Below are positions 25,777 to 34,449 of a stretch of DNA of 36,439 bases, one piece after another. Source of the stretch: Streptomyces diastatochromogenes. Its GTDB lineage: Bacteria; Actinomycetota; Actinomycetes; Streptomycetales; Streptomycetaceae. The DNA is taken from assembly GCA_001550305.1 (NCBI GenBank), contig LRTP01000476.1:1-36439 (forward strand), in the 5' to 3' direction. The notes under the pieces were generated by a model. The model had not been told where the DNA came from. It worked only from the letters and a program-made list of their open reading frames with translations, and did no database searches. The position numbers and the translations under genes were made by a program. How positions within the stretch are numbered: the stretch's first letter is position 1; every line of letters starts with the position of its first letter.

Positions 25777-26094
25777 ACGCCGTCCAGGATCTCACCTCGC
25801 CGAAATTACTGGCGAGTGCTTTATCTGGGGACCCGTGGGACCCGTGGGACCCGTGGGACCCGTGGGTGCCGGGTGCCGGGTGCCGGGTGCCGGGTGCCGG
25901 GTGCCGGGTGGCGGTGGGTGGGCGCGCCCGGTTCCGGTGGTGGGGCGGGGCCGTGGCGGTGCGTCGAGCCCGTCGCCGCTGGATCAGACGTGGGCCGGGC
26001 AAAGGAGCCGCTGCTCGATCCGGACGTAAGCGACGGGCTTGCGACGCACCGCCACGACCCCTCGCGTCGCATTGCGGCTGCGGCTGCAGGTGTG
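25777..26094. other. Intergenic region upstream of hrpA
   Basis: No gene. From hrpA outward it holds: an inverted repeat CTCGCC-N9-GGCGAG (25796-25816); a relatively AT-rich patch that probably carries the hrpA promoter; the tandem repeats (25828-25912); and a tgcgacgc/gcgtcgca inverted repeat (26040-26071) that may end the leftward aldo/keto reductase transcript. Confidence 0.6.
25828..25912. repeat. Two adjoining tandem repeats upstream of hrpA
   Basis: Four perfect copies of the 9-mer gggacccgt (25828-25863) run straight into six perfect copies of the 7-mer gggtgcc (25864-25905) plus one variant copy (25906-25912). They share the ggg start. They lie about 50-135 bp upstream of the hrpA start codon. 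Confidence 0.95.
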
Positions 26095-27123
26095 TCAGGG
26101 GGTGCGGGGGATTACTCGGTGGCCCGCGGTGCCGTATACCCAGCTTGCTGTTTCGTTGATGAAGTCTGTCGGGAAGCCTGTGCGGAAGGCGGTGGCCTCC
26201 TCCAGGCCGGTCAGTATGTGGTCGGGGAGGGTGAGTTCGCTCGCGCCCAGGTTGTCGGTGAGCTGGGTGACGTGGCGGGCGCCGATGATGGGGTGGACGG
26301 TGGGGGAGTGGGCCATGGTCCAGGCGATGGCCACCTGGGCCGGGGAGGCGCCGAGCTCGTCGGCCGCCGACCGGACCGCTTCGGCCACCGTCCGTTCGAG
26401 TTCCCCGATCGCCTCGGGGGAGAGGCGGGTCGCCGTGCCGGGGGCCACACCGCCCGGACGTGTGTACTTGCCCGACAGGACGCCGTTGTGCAGCGGACTC
26501 CACGCGGCCACCGACATGCCGAGGGCCTCCGCCATGGGGAGGAGCTCGCGCTCCGCGTCGCGGCTGAGCAGGCTGTAGGGCACCTGGAGCGCGGCGAAGG
26601 GGGACCAACCCCGCCACTCGGCAAGGGTGTTGGCCCGCGAGACCACCCAGGCGGGCGCGTCCGAGATACCCACGTACAGGACCTTGCCGGACCGTACGGC
26701 GTCGTCCAGGGCGCGCATGGTCTCCTCGACCGGTGTGTTCCGGTCCCAGATGTGCACCCAGTAGACGTCGATGTAGTCCGTGTCGAGGCGCCGCAGGCTC
26801 GTCTCGAGGGAGAGGGCGAGGTTCTTGCGGTGGTTCCCGGCGGCGTTCGGGTCGGTGCCGTCACGGGAGACGGTGTACTTGGTGGAGAGGACGAAACGGT
26901 CGCGTCGGCCTCTGAGCAACTCCCCCACGATCTCCTCGCTGGCGCCGCCGCGGTAGTTGACGGCCGTGTCCACCACGTTGCCGCCCGCCTCCGCGTACGT
27001 GTCGAGGATCCGCGCGCACTCCTCCTTCGGCGCTCCCACCCCGCCCTGCTCCCCGAACGTCATGGCACCGAGGAACAGTTCCGAGACGCGCAGGCCGGTC
27101 CTGCCCAAGAGCCGATAGCGCAC
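26095..27123 (-). CDS. Aldo/keto reductase
   Basis: A 342-residue NADPH-dependent oxidoreductase of the aldo/keto reductase superfamily, related to YajO/Tas-like and potassium-channel beta-like members. The N-terminus RYRLLGRTGLRVSELFLGAMTFG is typical. The catalytic tetrad is visible as D52, Y57, K82 and H124 (YWVHIWD). The cofactor segment near the C-terminus reads PIIGARHVTQLTDNL. GTG 27123 is preferred to GTG 27135 because gaggag lies 4-5 nt before it. The substrate is unknown. It is divergent from the response regulator gene and shares its promoter region. Confidence 0.93.
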   Translation of the reverse strand: MRYRLLGRTGLRVSELFLGAMTFGEQGGVGAPKEECARILDTYAEAGGNVVDTAVNYRGGASEEIVGELLRGRRDRFVLSTKYTVSRDGTDPNAAGNHRKNLALSLETSLRRLDTDYIDVYWVHIWDRNTPVEETMRALDDAVRSGKVLYVGISDAPAWVVSRANTLAEWRGWSPFAALQVPYSLLSRDAERELLPMAEALGMSVAAWSPLHNGVLSGKYTRPGGVAPGTATRLSPEAIGELERTVAEAVRSAADELGASPAQVAIAWTMAHSPTVHPIIGARHVTQLTDNLGASELTLPDHILTGLEEATAFRTGFPTDFINETASWVYGTAGHRVIPRTP

Positions 27124-27237
27124 TGAACTCCTCACTCCCGGGAGAGACCCCGTCGAGACTGTCCTGGCGGCCGACGGTAGTCGTTCGTCGCGGTCGAGGC
27201 GTGGGTAATGCCACGGCGGGCACCTACGGTAGGCACC

Positions 27238-27912
27238 ATGAATGCGATCCGGCTGCTTCTAGTCGACGACGATCCGCTGGTCAGGGCCGGCCTGTCCTTC
27301 ATGATGGGCGGCGCCGACGACATCGAGATCGTCGGTGAGGCCGCGGACGGCGGCGAGGTCGAGGAGCTCGTCGACCGCACCCGCCCGGACGTCGTCCTGA
27401 TGGACATCCGGATGCCGGTGATCGACGGACTCACGGCCACCGAACGGCTGCGGGGCCGCGAGGACGCGCCGCAGGTCGTGGTCCTCACCACGTTTCACGC
27501 CGACGACCAGGTGCTGCGGGCGCTGCGCGCGGGTGCCGCCGGGTTCGTCCTCAAGGACACGCCGCCTGTGCAGATCCTCGACGCGGTACGCCGGGTCGCG
27601 GCCGGTGACCCCGTGCTCTCGCCCGCCGTCACCCGCCAGTTGATGGAGCACGCGTCCGGTGGGGCGCCCGGCGGGCGGCGCACCGGCGCCCGGGACCGGA
27701 TCGGCGCGCTCAACGACCGTGAACGCGAGGTCGCCGTGGCCGTCGGCCAGGGCTCCTCCAACGCCGAGATCGCCGCCGAGCTGTACATGAGCGTCGCCAC
27801 CGTCAAGACCCATGTCTCACGGATCCTCGCCAAACTCGGCCTCAACAACCGTGTGCAGATCGCCCTGTTGACGTACGACGCGGGACTTCTGGAGGGAGAC
27901 GACGGGCACTGA
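27238..27912 (+). CDS. NarL-family response regulator, orphan
   Basis: A 224-residue regulator. The receiver domain has D10-D12, phospho-acceptor D56 (VVLMDIRMP), T84/T85 and K106 (FVLKDTPP). The LuxR DNA-binding domain begins at ALNDREREVAVAVGQG, with SVATVKTHVSRILAKLGL as recognition helix. No histidine kinase gene is next to it. A -10-like TACGGT lies 7 nt before the ATG and no clear ribosome site is present, so the mRNA may be leaderless. The P450 gene follows after 41 nt, possibly in the same transcript, and an aldo/keto reductase lies upstream in the opposite direction. Confidence 0.93.
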   Translation: MNAIRLLLVDDDPLVRAGLSFMMGGADDIEIVGEAADGGEVEELVDRTRPDVVLMDIRMPVIDGLTATERLRGREDAPQVVVLTTFHADDQVLRALRAGAAGFVLKDTPPVQILDAVRRVAAGDPVLSPAVTRQLMEHASGGAPGGRRTGARDRIGALNDREREVAVAVGQGSSNAEIAAELYMSVATVKTHVSRILAKLGLNNRVQIALLTYDAGLLEGDDGH

Positions 27913-27953
27913 GCGTGGGGCCCGCGCGTTGGAAGGACAACGGGAGGGGGACC

Positions 27954-29126
27954 ATGATCGATCTGGGGGAGTACGGCGCGGGGTTCACGAGGGACCCGTA
28001 TCCGGTGTACGCGGCGCTGCGCGAGCGCGGCCCCGTCCACTGGGTGCGGACACCGCAGCCGGGCGCGTACGAGGGCTGGCTCGTCGTCGGGTACGAGGAG
28101 GCGCGAGCCGCTCTGGCCGACCCGAGGCTCTCCAAGGACACGAGGAGAGGGGGGTCGAGTTCGCTCGAAGAAGAGCTGATGGGCCGGTATGTGCTGATAG
28201 CCGACCCGCCGGAGCACACCCGGCTGCGCTCCCTCGTCACGGGCGCGTTCACCATGCGGCGGGTGGAGGCGCTGCGCCCGCGCGTCCAGCAGATCACCGA
28301 CGAACTGCTGGACGAGATGCTGCCGAAGGGGGGAGCCGATCTCGTCGACTCGTTCGCCTATCCGCTGCCGATCACCGTCATCTGCGAGCTGCTCGGCGTC
28401 CCGGACATCGACCGGGTGGCGTTCCGCGCGATGTCGAACGAGATCGTGACGCCGACGGATGGAGACTCCGAGCTGGCCGCCGTCCGGCAGCTGGCCGCCT
28501 ATCTCGATGAGCTGATCGAGGACAAGCGGTGCACGGCACCCGGCGACGACCTGCTCAGCGACCTCATCCGCACCCGGGCCGAGGACGGCGACCGGCTCTC
28601 CCGTGACGAGTTGCGCGGGATGGCGTTCATCCTGCTGGTCGCGGGCCACGAGACCACGGTCAACCTGATCACGAACGGTGTGCACGCCCTGCTCACCCAC
28701 CCCGACCAGCTCGCCGCGCTGCGGGCCGACATGACGCTCCTCGACGGCGCGGTGGAGGAGGTGCTGCGCTTCGAGGGACCGGTCGAGACGGCGACGTACC
28801 GCTATGCGGCGGAGCCGTTGGAGATCGGTGGCAGGGCCATCGCGGCGGGTGACCCGGTGATGATCGGGCTCGACGCCGCGAACCGTGACGCGGCGCGCTG
28901 CCCGGATCCGGACCGCTTCGACATCCACCGCGCCCCGCAGGGCCATCTCTCCTTCGGGCACGGCATCCACTACTGCCTGGGTGCGCCGCTGGCCCGTCTC
29001 GAAGCCCGGGTCGCGCTGCGCTCCCTGCTGGAGAGATGCCCGGATCTCGCGCTGGACGGACCCCCTGGTGACCGGCTCCCGGGCATGCTGATGCGCGGTC
29101 TGCGCAGCCTGCCGGTGCGCTGGTGA
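27954..29126 (+). CDS. Cytochrome P450
   Basis: A 390-residue soluble bacterial P450 of the CYP105/CYP107-like group. Conserved parts are the I-helix AGHETT (230-235), the ExxR motif at 269-272, and the heme loop FGHGIHYCLGAPLAR with Cys341 as the heme ligand. The I-helix threonine for oxygen activation is present, so it is likely a hydroxylase. No ferredoxin or reductase gene is adjacent, so electrons must come from elsewhere. ATG 27954 is chosen for its gggaggggg site. Neither a biosynthetic cluster nor a substrate can be recognised. Confidence 0.95.
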   Translation: MIDLGEYGAGFTRDPYPVYAALRERGPVHWVRTPQPGAYEGWLVVGYEEARAALADPRLSKDTRRGGSSSLEEELMGRYVLIADPPEHTRLRSLVTGAFTMRRVEALRPRVQQITDELLDEMLPKGGADLVDSFAYPLPITVICELLGVPDIDRVAFRAMSNEIVTPTDGDSELAAVRQLAAYLDELIEDKRCTAPGDDLLSDLIRTRAEDGDRLSRDELRGMAFILLVAGHETTVNLITNGVHALLTHPDQLAALRADMTLLDGAVEEVLRFEGPVETATYRYAAEPLEIGGRAIAAGDPVMIGLDAANRDAARCPDPDRFDIHRAPQGHLSFGHGIHYCLGAPLARLEARVALRSLLERCPDLALDGPPGDRLPGMLMRGLRSLPVRW

Positions 29127-29204
29127 GTGGTGGTGCGTGGGGGGAGTGAGTGGAGGGGTGACGGTGGTGCGGCCTCGGGTGGGGAGCGGCACGGACGTGT
29201 TCGC

Positions 29205-30215
29205 TCAGTCCCGTCTGCCGGGGATCTCCGCCAGATACACCGGGCGTCTCTCCAGCCGCGACAGCTCGCAGGCCTCGGCGATGCGCAGGGCGTGCAGGGC
29301 CTCCTGCCCGTCGCAGGGGTTGGCGCGTTCGCCGCGCACCACGTCGACGAAGGCGGCGAGCTCGGCCTCGTAGGCAGGGCCGAAGCGCTCCAGGAAACCG
29401 GTCCACGGCTTGTCGGCGGCCGGCGGTCCGGCCGGTTCGGTGGAGGCGATGGGCGTACGGTCGTCCAGGCCGACGCCGATCTGGTCCAGCTCGCCGGCCA
29501 GCTCCATGCGTACGTCGTAGCCCGCGCCGTTCAGCCGGGTCGCGGTCGCCGTGGCGAGCGTGCCGTCGTCCAGGGTGAGGACGGCGGCGGCCGTGTCGAT
29601 GTCGTGCGCCTCACGGAACATCGAGGGCCCGGCGTCGGACCCCATCGCGTACACCTCGACGACCTCGCGGCCGGTGATCCAGCGCAGCATGTCGAAGTCG
29701 TGGACGAGGCAGTCGCGGTACATGCCGCCGGAGATCGGGAGGTACGCGGCCGGGGGCGGCGACTGGTCGGAGGTCATCGCGCGGATGGTGTGCAGCCGTC
29801 CGAGCCGCCCCGAGCGCACCGCCTCGCGCGCGGTCGCGTAGCCCGTGTCGAAGCGGCGCTGGAAACCCAGCTGCAGGACCGTGCCGGCCGCGTCGACCTC
29901 GGCGAGCGCGGACAGCGTGCCCGGCAGATCGACGGCGATGGGCTTCTCGCAGAACACCGGGAGCCCCATGCGCGCTGCCCTACCGATCAGTTCGCCGTGC
30001 GCCGAGGTGGCCGCCGTGATCACCACGGCGTCCACGCCCCAGGTGAAGATCTCGTCCACACTGGGTGCCGCCGTGGCGCCCAACCGGTCCGCGACCGCAT
30101 GCGCCCTCACCGAGTCCGCATCCGTGACGATCAGGGAGCCGACCTCGCGGTGGCGGTTGAGAACGGTCGCGTGAAATGTGCCGATTCGACCCGTTCCGAT
30201 AAGTCCGATGCGCAT
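29205..30215 (-). CDS. Gfo/Idh/MocA oxidoreductase, inositol dehydrogenase-like
   Basis: A 336-residue NAD(P)-dependent dehydrogenase. The Rossmann motif is GTGRIG (7-12). The EKP motif at 90-92 and the catalytic segment GGMYRDCLVHDFD with D168 and H172 match inositol 2-dehydrogenases and related sugar enzymes. ATG 30215 begins MRIGLIGTGRIG; no clear ribosome site precedes it. The gene is divergent from the GntR regulator and shares a palindromic operator-like site with it. Together with the transport genes to the right it suggests uptake and oxidation of myo-inositol or a similar polyol. The exact substrate is inference. Confidence 0.92.
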   Translation of the reverse strand: MRIGLIGTGRIGTFHATVLNRHREVGSLIVTDADSVRAHAVADRLGATAAPSVDEIFTWGVDAVVITAATSAHGELIGRAARMGLPVFCEKPIAVDLPGTLSALAEVDAAGTVLQLGFQRRFDTGYATAREAVRSGRLGRLHTIRAMTSDQSPPPAAYLPISGGMYRDCLVHDFDMLRWITGREVVEVYAMGSDAGPSMFREAHDIDTAAAVLTLDDGTLATATATRLNGAGYDVRMELAGELDQIGVGLDDRTPIASTEPAGPPAADKPWTGFLERFGPAYEAELAAFVDVVRGERANPCDGQEALHALRIAEACELSRLERRPVYLAEIPGRRD

Positions 30216-30255
30216 GGGAACAAAGTGAGGGCCCACCAGGCACGCTGTCAATGCT

Positions 30256-30267
30256 TTGTCCGGACAA
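30256..30267. promoter_or_regulatory. Palindromic candidate GntR operator
   Basis: TTGTCCGGACAA is a perfect 12-bp palindrome in the 128-bp gap between the divergent dehydrogenase and GntR genes. That is the usual place for an autoregulatory site controlling both. Confidence 0.55.
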
Positions 30268-30343
30268 TCGAACTACACAACTTCCCGTCAACATCTCCCG
30301 GAGCTACGCTCGGCCCGTGCCGAAACCAGAAGAGGATCCGACC

Positions 30344-31081
30344 GTGTCGCTCCAGCTCAGCGTCGACCGCAGCAGTCCGGTCCCGCTGTACTTCCAGCTC
30401 TCCCAACAGCTGGAGGCGGCGATCGAGCACGGGACCCTGACCCCGGGCAGCCTTCTCGGCAACGAGATCGAGCTCGCGGGGCGCCTCGGGCTGTCCCGTC
30501 CCACGGTCCGCCAGGCCATCCAGTCCCTCGTCGACAAGGGCCTGCTGGTGCGCCGCCGCGGTGTCGGCACCCAGGTCGTGCACAGCCAGGTCAAGCGGCC
30601 CCTGGAGCTCAGCAGTCTGTACGACGACCTGGAGGCGGCCGGGCAGCGTCCCGCGACCCGGGTGCTCGTCAACACCGTCGTACCGGCGTCCGCCGAGGTC
30701 GCGGCCGCTCTGGGCGTGGCCGAGGGCAGTGATGTGCACCGGGTGGAGCGGCTGCGGCTCGCCCACGGGGAGCCGATGGCGTACCTCTGCAACTATCTGC
30801 CCCCGGAGCTGCTGGAGCTGGACAGCGAGCAGATGGAGGCCACCGGGCTGTACCGGCTGATGCGGGCCGCGGGCATCACGCTGCACAGCGCCCGCCAGTC
30901 CGTCGGCGCCCGCGCGGCCACCGCGGAGGAGGGGGAGCGGCTCGGCGAGCCCGAGGGGGCACCGCTGCTCACCATGCAGCGCACCACCTTCGACGACACC
31001 GGGCGTGCGGTCGAGTTCGGCAGTCACATGTACCGCGCCTCGCGCTACTCCTTCGAATTCCAGCTCCTCGTACGGCCGTGA
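30344..31081 (+). CDS. GntR-family regulator with UTRA domain
   Basis: A 245-residue transcription regulator of the HutC/UTRA branch. The N-terminal winged helix runs from PVPLYFQLSQQLEAAIEHG through GNEIELAGRLGLSRPTVRQAIQSLVDKGLLVRRRGVGTQV. The C-terminal UTRA effector domain includes VHRVERLRLAHGEPMAYLCNYLP and ends EFGSHMYRASRYSFEFQLLV; it normally binds a phosphorylated sugar or polyol. GTG 30344 is preferred because GAGGA lies 7-8 nt upstream; GTG 30317 is an in-frame alternative. It probably represses the divergent dehydrogenase and the transporter genes that follow. Its 3' end carries a 23-bp tandem duplication. Confidence 0.92.
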   Translation: MSLQLSVDRSSPVPLYFQLSQQLEAAIEHGTLTPGSLLGNEIELAGRLGLSRPTVRQAIQSLVDKGLLVRRRGVGTQVVHSQVKRPLELSSLYDDLEAAGQRPATRVLVNTVVPASAEVAAALGVAEGSDVHRVERLRLAHGEPMAYLCNYLPPELLELDSEQMEATGLYRLMRAAGITLHSARQSVGARAATAEEGERLGEPEGAPLLTMQRTTFDDTGRAVEFGSHMYRASRYSFEFQLLVRP

Positions 31082-31116
31082 AGCGGTCGTGAATACGGCC
31101 GTGAAGCAGTCGTGAA
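31071..31116. repeat. 23-bp tandem duplication across GntR stop codon
   Basis: Units 31071-31093 and 31094-31116 are identical except for one base and abut exactly. The first unit contains the TGA stop of the regulator gene. Confidence 0.9.
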
Positions 31117-31178
31117 GGGGTGGTGAATCGGCTTCGGTGAGGCCGAATTTGAATCGTAAGAATGTTCTAAAAAGTCCA

Positions 31179-31208
31179 TTGACTGGTGTGCGGGCGCAAA
31201 GCTAGAAC
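31179..31208 (+). promoter_or_regulatory. Promoter of the sugar transport operon
   Basis: TTGACT (31179-31184), an 18-bp spacer and TAGAAC (31203-31208) form a strong HrdB-type promoter 46-75 bp before the first binding-protein gene. Just upstream, AGAA-TG-TTCT (31159-31168) is a small inverted repeat that may be an operator. Confidence 0.75.
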
Positions 31209-31253
31209 TCCCCTCAGCCGCAAAGGTGCGGCGGAAAAGAGGGTGTTCCGACC

Positions 31254-32246
31254 ATGCGTACAGCCCGAACGGCAGCGGCGGTGATCGCCGTGATCGCGCT
31301 CGCGGCCGGCTGCAGCAACTCCGGTGGCAAGGACTCCGAGAACAAGGCGAGCGCCGGCGGGAGCGGCGGCAAGGCCGCGAGTACGCCCCGTCTGAAGATC
31401 GCGATGGTGACGCACTCCGGCGAGGGTGACACCTTCTGGGACATCGTGCAGAGCGGCGCCAAGCAGGCGGCGAGCAAGGACAACGTCGACTTCCTGTACT
31501 CGAACGACAAGGAAGCGGGCGGGCAGGCCCAGCTCGTTCAGGCCGCCATCGACAAGAAGGTCGACGGGATCGTCGTCACCCTGGCCAAGCCCGATGCCAT
31601 GAAGGACGTCCTCGCCAAGGCCGAGCAGGCAGGTATCCCGGTCGTCACGATCAACTCCGGTGCCGAGTTCTCCAAGCAGTTCGGGGCGCTCGCGCACTTC
31701 GGCCAGGACGAGTCGGTCGCCGGTGAGGCCGTCGGCGAGGAGCTGAACAACCGGGGCCTGAAGAAGGCCGTCTGCGTCATCCACGAGCAGGGCAACGTCT
31801 CGCTGGAGCAGCGCTGCGCGGGCGTGAAGAAGACCTTCAAGGGCACGCTCGAGAACCTCAACGTCGACGGCACCAACGCTCCCGCCACCCAGTCCTCCGT
31901 CGAGGCGAAGCTCCAGGCCACGAAGGGTATCGACGCCGTCGTCACCCTGGGCGCCCCGATCGCCGCCGTCGCGGTGAAGGCCAAGGCCGACGCGGGCAGC
32001 AAGGCGGAGATAGACACCTTCGACCTGAACGCAGAGGTGGTCAAGCGCCTCCAGGCCAAGGAGGTCGGCTTCGCGGTCGACCAGCAGCCCTACCTCCAGG
32101 GGTACGAGGCCATCGACATGCTGTGGCTCTACAAGACCAACGGCGACATCCTCGGCGGCGGCAAGACGGTCCTGACCGGCCCGGCCATCATCACCGAGAA
32201 GGACGCCTCGACCCTCGAGAAGTACACCGCGCGCGGGACCCGCTGA
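31254..32246 (+). CDS. Sugar ABC transporter binding lipoprotein, copy 1
   Basis: A 330-residue solute-binding lipoprotein of the RbsB-like (Peripla_BP_4) family. A signal peptide ends in LAAGC with lipidation Cys20, followed by a Ser/Gly/Lys-rich tether. The mature domain begins with [28 protein letters not shown] and has [14 protein letters not shown], the hinge-region GAPIAAVAV, and DTFDLNAE. It should capture a sugar or polyol outside the membrane for the permease encoded downstream. ATG 31254 has agaggg about 11 nt upstream and is driven by the promoter at 31179. A second, about 70% identical gene follows directly. Confidence 0.94.
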   Translation: MRTARTAAAVIAVIALAAGCSNSGGKDSENKASAGGSGGKAASTPRLKIAMVTHSGEGDTFWDIVQSGAKQAASKDNVDFLYSNDKEAGGQAQLVQAAIDKKVDGIVVTLAKPDAMKDVLAKAEQAGIPVVTINSGAEFSKQFGALAHFGQDESVAGEAVGEELNNRGLKKAVCVIHEQGNVSLEQRCAGVKKTFKGTLENLNVDGTNAPATQSSVEAKLQATKGIDAVVTLGAPIAAVAVKAKADAGSKAEIDTFDLNAEVVKRLQAKEVGFAVDQQPYLQGYEAIDMLWLYKTNGDILGGGKTVLTGPAIITEKDASTLEKYTARGTR

Positions 32247-32284
32247 TGGGGTGCACGATCCCAGTGTTCGATACTTGGGCGTTT

Positions 32285-32351
32285 GGGGCCGGCGAGATGT
32301 CGGCCCCCGGGGCCTGCGGAACGGCCCGCCGGGCCGCTTCGCGGGCCCCGG
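32285..32351 (+). promoter_or_regulatory. Stem-loops between the two binding-protein genes
   Basis: First stem GGGGCCG (32285-32291) / CGGCCCC (32301-32307). Then ccggggcc (32307-32314) / ggccccgg (32344-32351) encloses ggcccg-c-cgggcc. There is no T run. They could stabilise the 3' end of the upstream mRNA or partly stop transcription between the two genes. Confidence 0.6.
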
Positions 32352-32386
32352 CGCACCAAAGAACACAGCAAGAAGGGCACGGCCTC

Positions 32387-33391
32387 GTGGCACGGACTCG
32401 GACCTGGGTAAGCATCGCGCTCGCAGGGGCGCTGGGGGTGTCCCTCGCGGGATGCAGCAGCACCGGCGGGAAGCGGGCCGAGGATGCCCGTAAGGCGGCG
32501 TCGGCCCAGGGCAGGGCCGCGGTGAACACGCCCAGGTGGACCTTCGCGATGATCACCCATTCGGGCGATGGCGACACGTTCTGGGACATCGTGCAGAACG
32601 GCGCCAAGCAGGCCGCGGTCAAGGACAACATCAACTTCCTGTACTCGCACAACGCCGAGGCGCAGCAGCAGGCGCAGCTCGTCGACGCCGCCGTGGACAA
32701 GCAGGTCGACGGCATCATCGTCACGCTGGCCAAGCCGGACGCGATGAAGGCCGCCGTCGCGCGCGCCGAGAAGGCCGGCATCCCCGTGATCACGGTGAAC
32801 TCCGGCTCCGAGCAGTCCAAGGCGTTCGGTGCGCTCGCCCACATCGGGCAGGACGAGACGATCGCCGGTGAGGCGGTCGGCGAGGAGCTGAACAAGCGGG
32901 GTCGCAAGAAGGCCCTGTGCATCCTGCACGAGCAGGGCAACGTCGGCCACGAGCAGCGCTGTGCGGGTGTGAAGAACACCTTCCACGGCACCGTGCAGAA
33001 CCTCTACGTCCAGGGCACCAGCATGCCCGACGTGCAGTCCTCCATCGGCGCCAAACTGCAGGCCGACAAGTCCATCGACACGGTCGTCACGCTCGGCGCC
33101 CCGTACGCGGACACCGCGGTGAAGGCGAAGGCCGACGCGGGCAGCAAGGCTGAGATCGACACCTTCGACCTGAACGCGAAGGTGGCCTCGGAGCTCAAGG
33201 ACGGCACCCTCGGCTTTGCGGTCGACCAGCAGCCCTACCTCCAGGGGTACGAGGCCGTGGACCTGCTGTGGCTCTACAAGTACAACGCCGATGTCCTCGG
33301 CGGCGGCAAGCCGGTCCTCACCGGCCCGCAGATCATCACCAAGGATCAGGCCGCCGCGCTCGAGGAGTACACCAAGCGGGGGACCCGATGA
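32387..33391 (+). CDS. Sugar ABC transporter binding lipoprotein, copy 2
   Basis: A 334-residue paralogue of the preceding gene, aligning without gaps over the mature domain at roughly 70% identity by eye. A signal peptide with LAGC gives lipidation Cys23. The domain starts [30 protein letters not shown] and ends EEYTKRGTR, like copy 1. GTG 32387 is the likely start, with a modest agaaggg site; the reading frame extends upstream but without a signal-like sequence. Signal peptides and tethers differ while ligand-domain residues are largely kept, which suggests an older tandem duplication. The stop overlaps the permease start (ATGA). Confidence 0.92.
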   Translation: MARTRTWVSIALAGALGVSLAGCSSTGGKRAEDARKAASAQGRAAVNTPRWTFAMITHSGDGDTFWDIVQNGAKQAAVKDNINFLYSHNAEAQQQAQLVDAAVDKQVDGIIVTLAKPDAMKAAVARAEKAGIPVITVNSGSEQSKAFGALAHIGQDETIAGEAVGEELNKRGRKKALCILHEQGNVGHEQRCAGVKNTFHGTVQNLYVQGTSMPDVQSSIGAKLQADKSIDTVVTLGAPYADTAVKAKADAGSKAEIDTFDLNAKVASELKDGTLGFAVDQQPYLQGYEAVDLLWLYKYNADVLGGGKPVLTGPQIITKDQAAALEEYTKRGTR

Positions 33392-34449
33392 GCGCCACTG
33401 CGCCTGCACCCGCGCCGTCGCCCGACACCAAGGTCGACGAGCGCCTCCTGAAGACCTCGCCCCTGCGCAGACTCATGGGACGGCCCGAGCTCGGCTCCGT
33501 GGTCGGCGCGATCGCGGTCTTCCTCTTCTTCGCGATCTTCGCCGACAGCTTCGTACGGGCCGCGAGCCTCAGCACGGTGCTGTACGCCGCCTCGACGATC
33601 GGCATCATGGCCGTACCGGTCGCGCTGCTGATGATCGGCGGCGAGTTCGACCTCTCCGCGGGCGTCATGGTCACCAGCTCCGCGCTGATCTCCTCGATGT
33701 TCAGCTACCAGATGACCGCGAACGTCTGGGTCGGCGTCCTCGTCTCGCTGGTCGTCACGCTGGCGATCGGCGTCTTCAACGGCGTCATGCTGACCCGCAC
33801 GGACCCGCCGAGCTTCATCATCACGCTCGGCACCTTCCTGATGCTGACCGGCATGAACCTCGGCTTCACCAAGCTGATCAGTGGCACGGTGTCCACGAAG
33901 TCGATCTCCGACATGCAGGGCTTCTCCTCGGCCAGGGACGTCTTCGCCTCGACGTTCACCATCGGCGGCGTCGACTTCAAGATCACCATCCTGTGGTGGC
34001 TGGCCCTGGTCGTCGTCGCCACCTGGATCCTGCTGCGCACCCGCTTCGGCAACTGGATCTACGCCGTCGGCGGTGGCGAGGACGCGGCCCGCGCGGTCGG
34101 CGTCCCGGTCGACAAGACGAAGATCGGCCTCTACATGGGTGTCGCCTTCGGCGCCTGGATCTCCGGGCAGCACCTGCTGTTCTCGTTCGACGTCGTGCAG
34201 TCCGGCGAGGGCGTCGGCAACGAGCTGATCTACATCATCGCTGCCGTCATCGGCGGCTGTCTGATCACCGGCGGCTACGGCTCCGCGGTCGGCGCGGCGG
34301 TCGGCGCGCTGATCTTCGGCATGGTGAGCAAGGGCATCGTGTTCGCCGAGTGGAACCCGGACTGGTTCAAGTTCTTCCTGGGAGTGATGCTGCTCCTGGC
34401 GACCCTGCTCAACCACTGGGTCCGCAAGCGCGCGGAGGCGACGGCATGA
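33388..34449 (+). CDS. Sugar ABC transporter permease
   Basis: A 353-residue inner-membrane permease of the ribose/xylose/inositol (CUT2, BPD_transp_2) class with about ten hydrophobic segments. Typical motifs are [14 protein letters not shown] near the third helix, [23 protein letters not shown], and [19 protein letters not shown], the cytosolic loop contacting the ATPase. A single permease gene implies a homodimer. The start overlaps the stop of binding-protein copy 2 by 4 bp, and its own stop overlaps the ATPase start by 4 bp. Confidence 0.94.
   Translation: MSATAPAPAPSPDTKVDERLLKTSPLRRLMGRPELGSVVGAIAVFLFFAIFADSFVRAASLSTVLYAASTIGIMAVPVALLMIGGEFDLSAGVMVTSSALISSMFSYQMTANVWVGVLVSLVVTLAIGVFNGVMLTRTDPPSFIITLGTFLMLTGMNLGFTKLISGTVSTKSISDMQGFSSARDVFASTFTIGGVDFKITILWWLALVVVATWILLRTRFGNWIYAVGGGEDAARAVGVPVDKTKIGLYMGVAFGAWISGQHLLFSFDVVQSGEGVGNELIYIIAAVIGGCLITGGYGSAVGAAVGALIFGMVSKGIVFAEWNPDWFKFFLGVMLLLATLLNHWVRKRAEATA

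Noticed and set aside
25828..25912. Tandem repeats considered as a CRISPR array
   Set aside because: Units of 7-9 bp without spacers and no cas genes.
21760..27126. Two very long plus-strand frames (948 and 827 codons) opposite hrpA and the aldo/keto reductase
   Set aside because: Antisense artefacts of GC-rich coding DNA; no motifs, and the sense proteins are clearly real.
29127..29204. Short gap between the converging P450 and dehydrogenase genes searched for a terminator
   Set aside because: G-rich repeats but no convincing hairpin.
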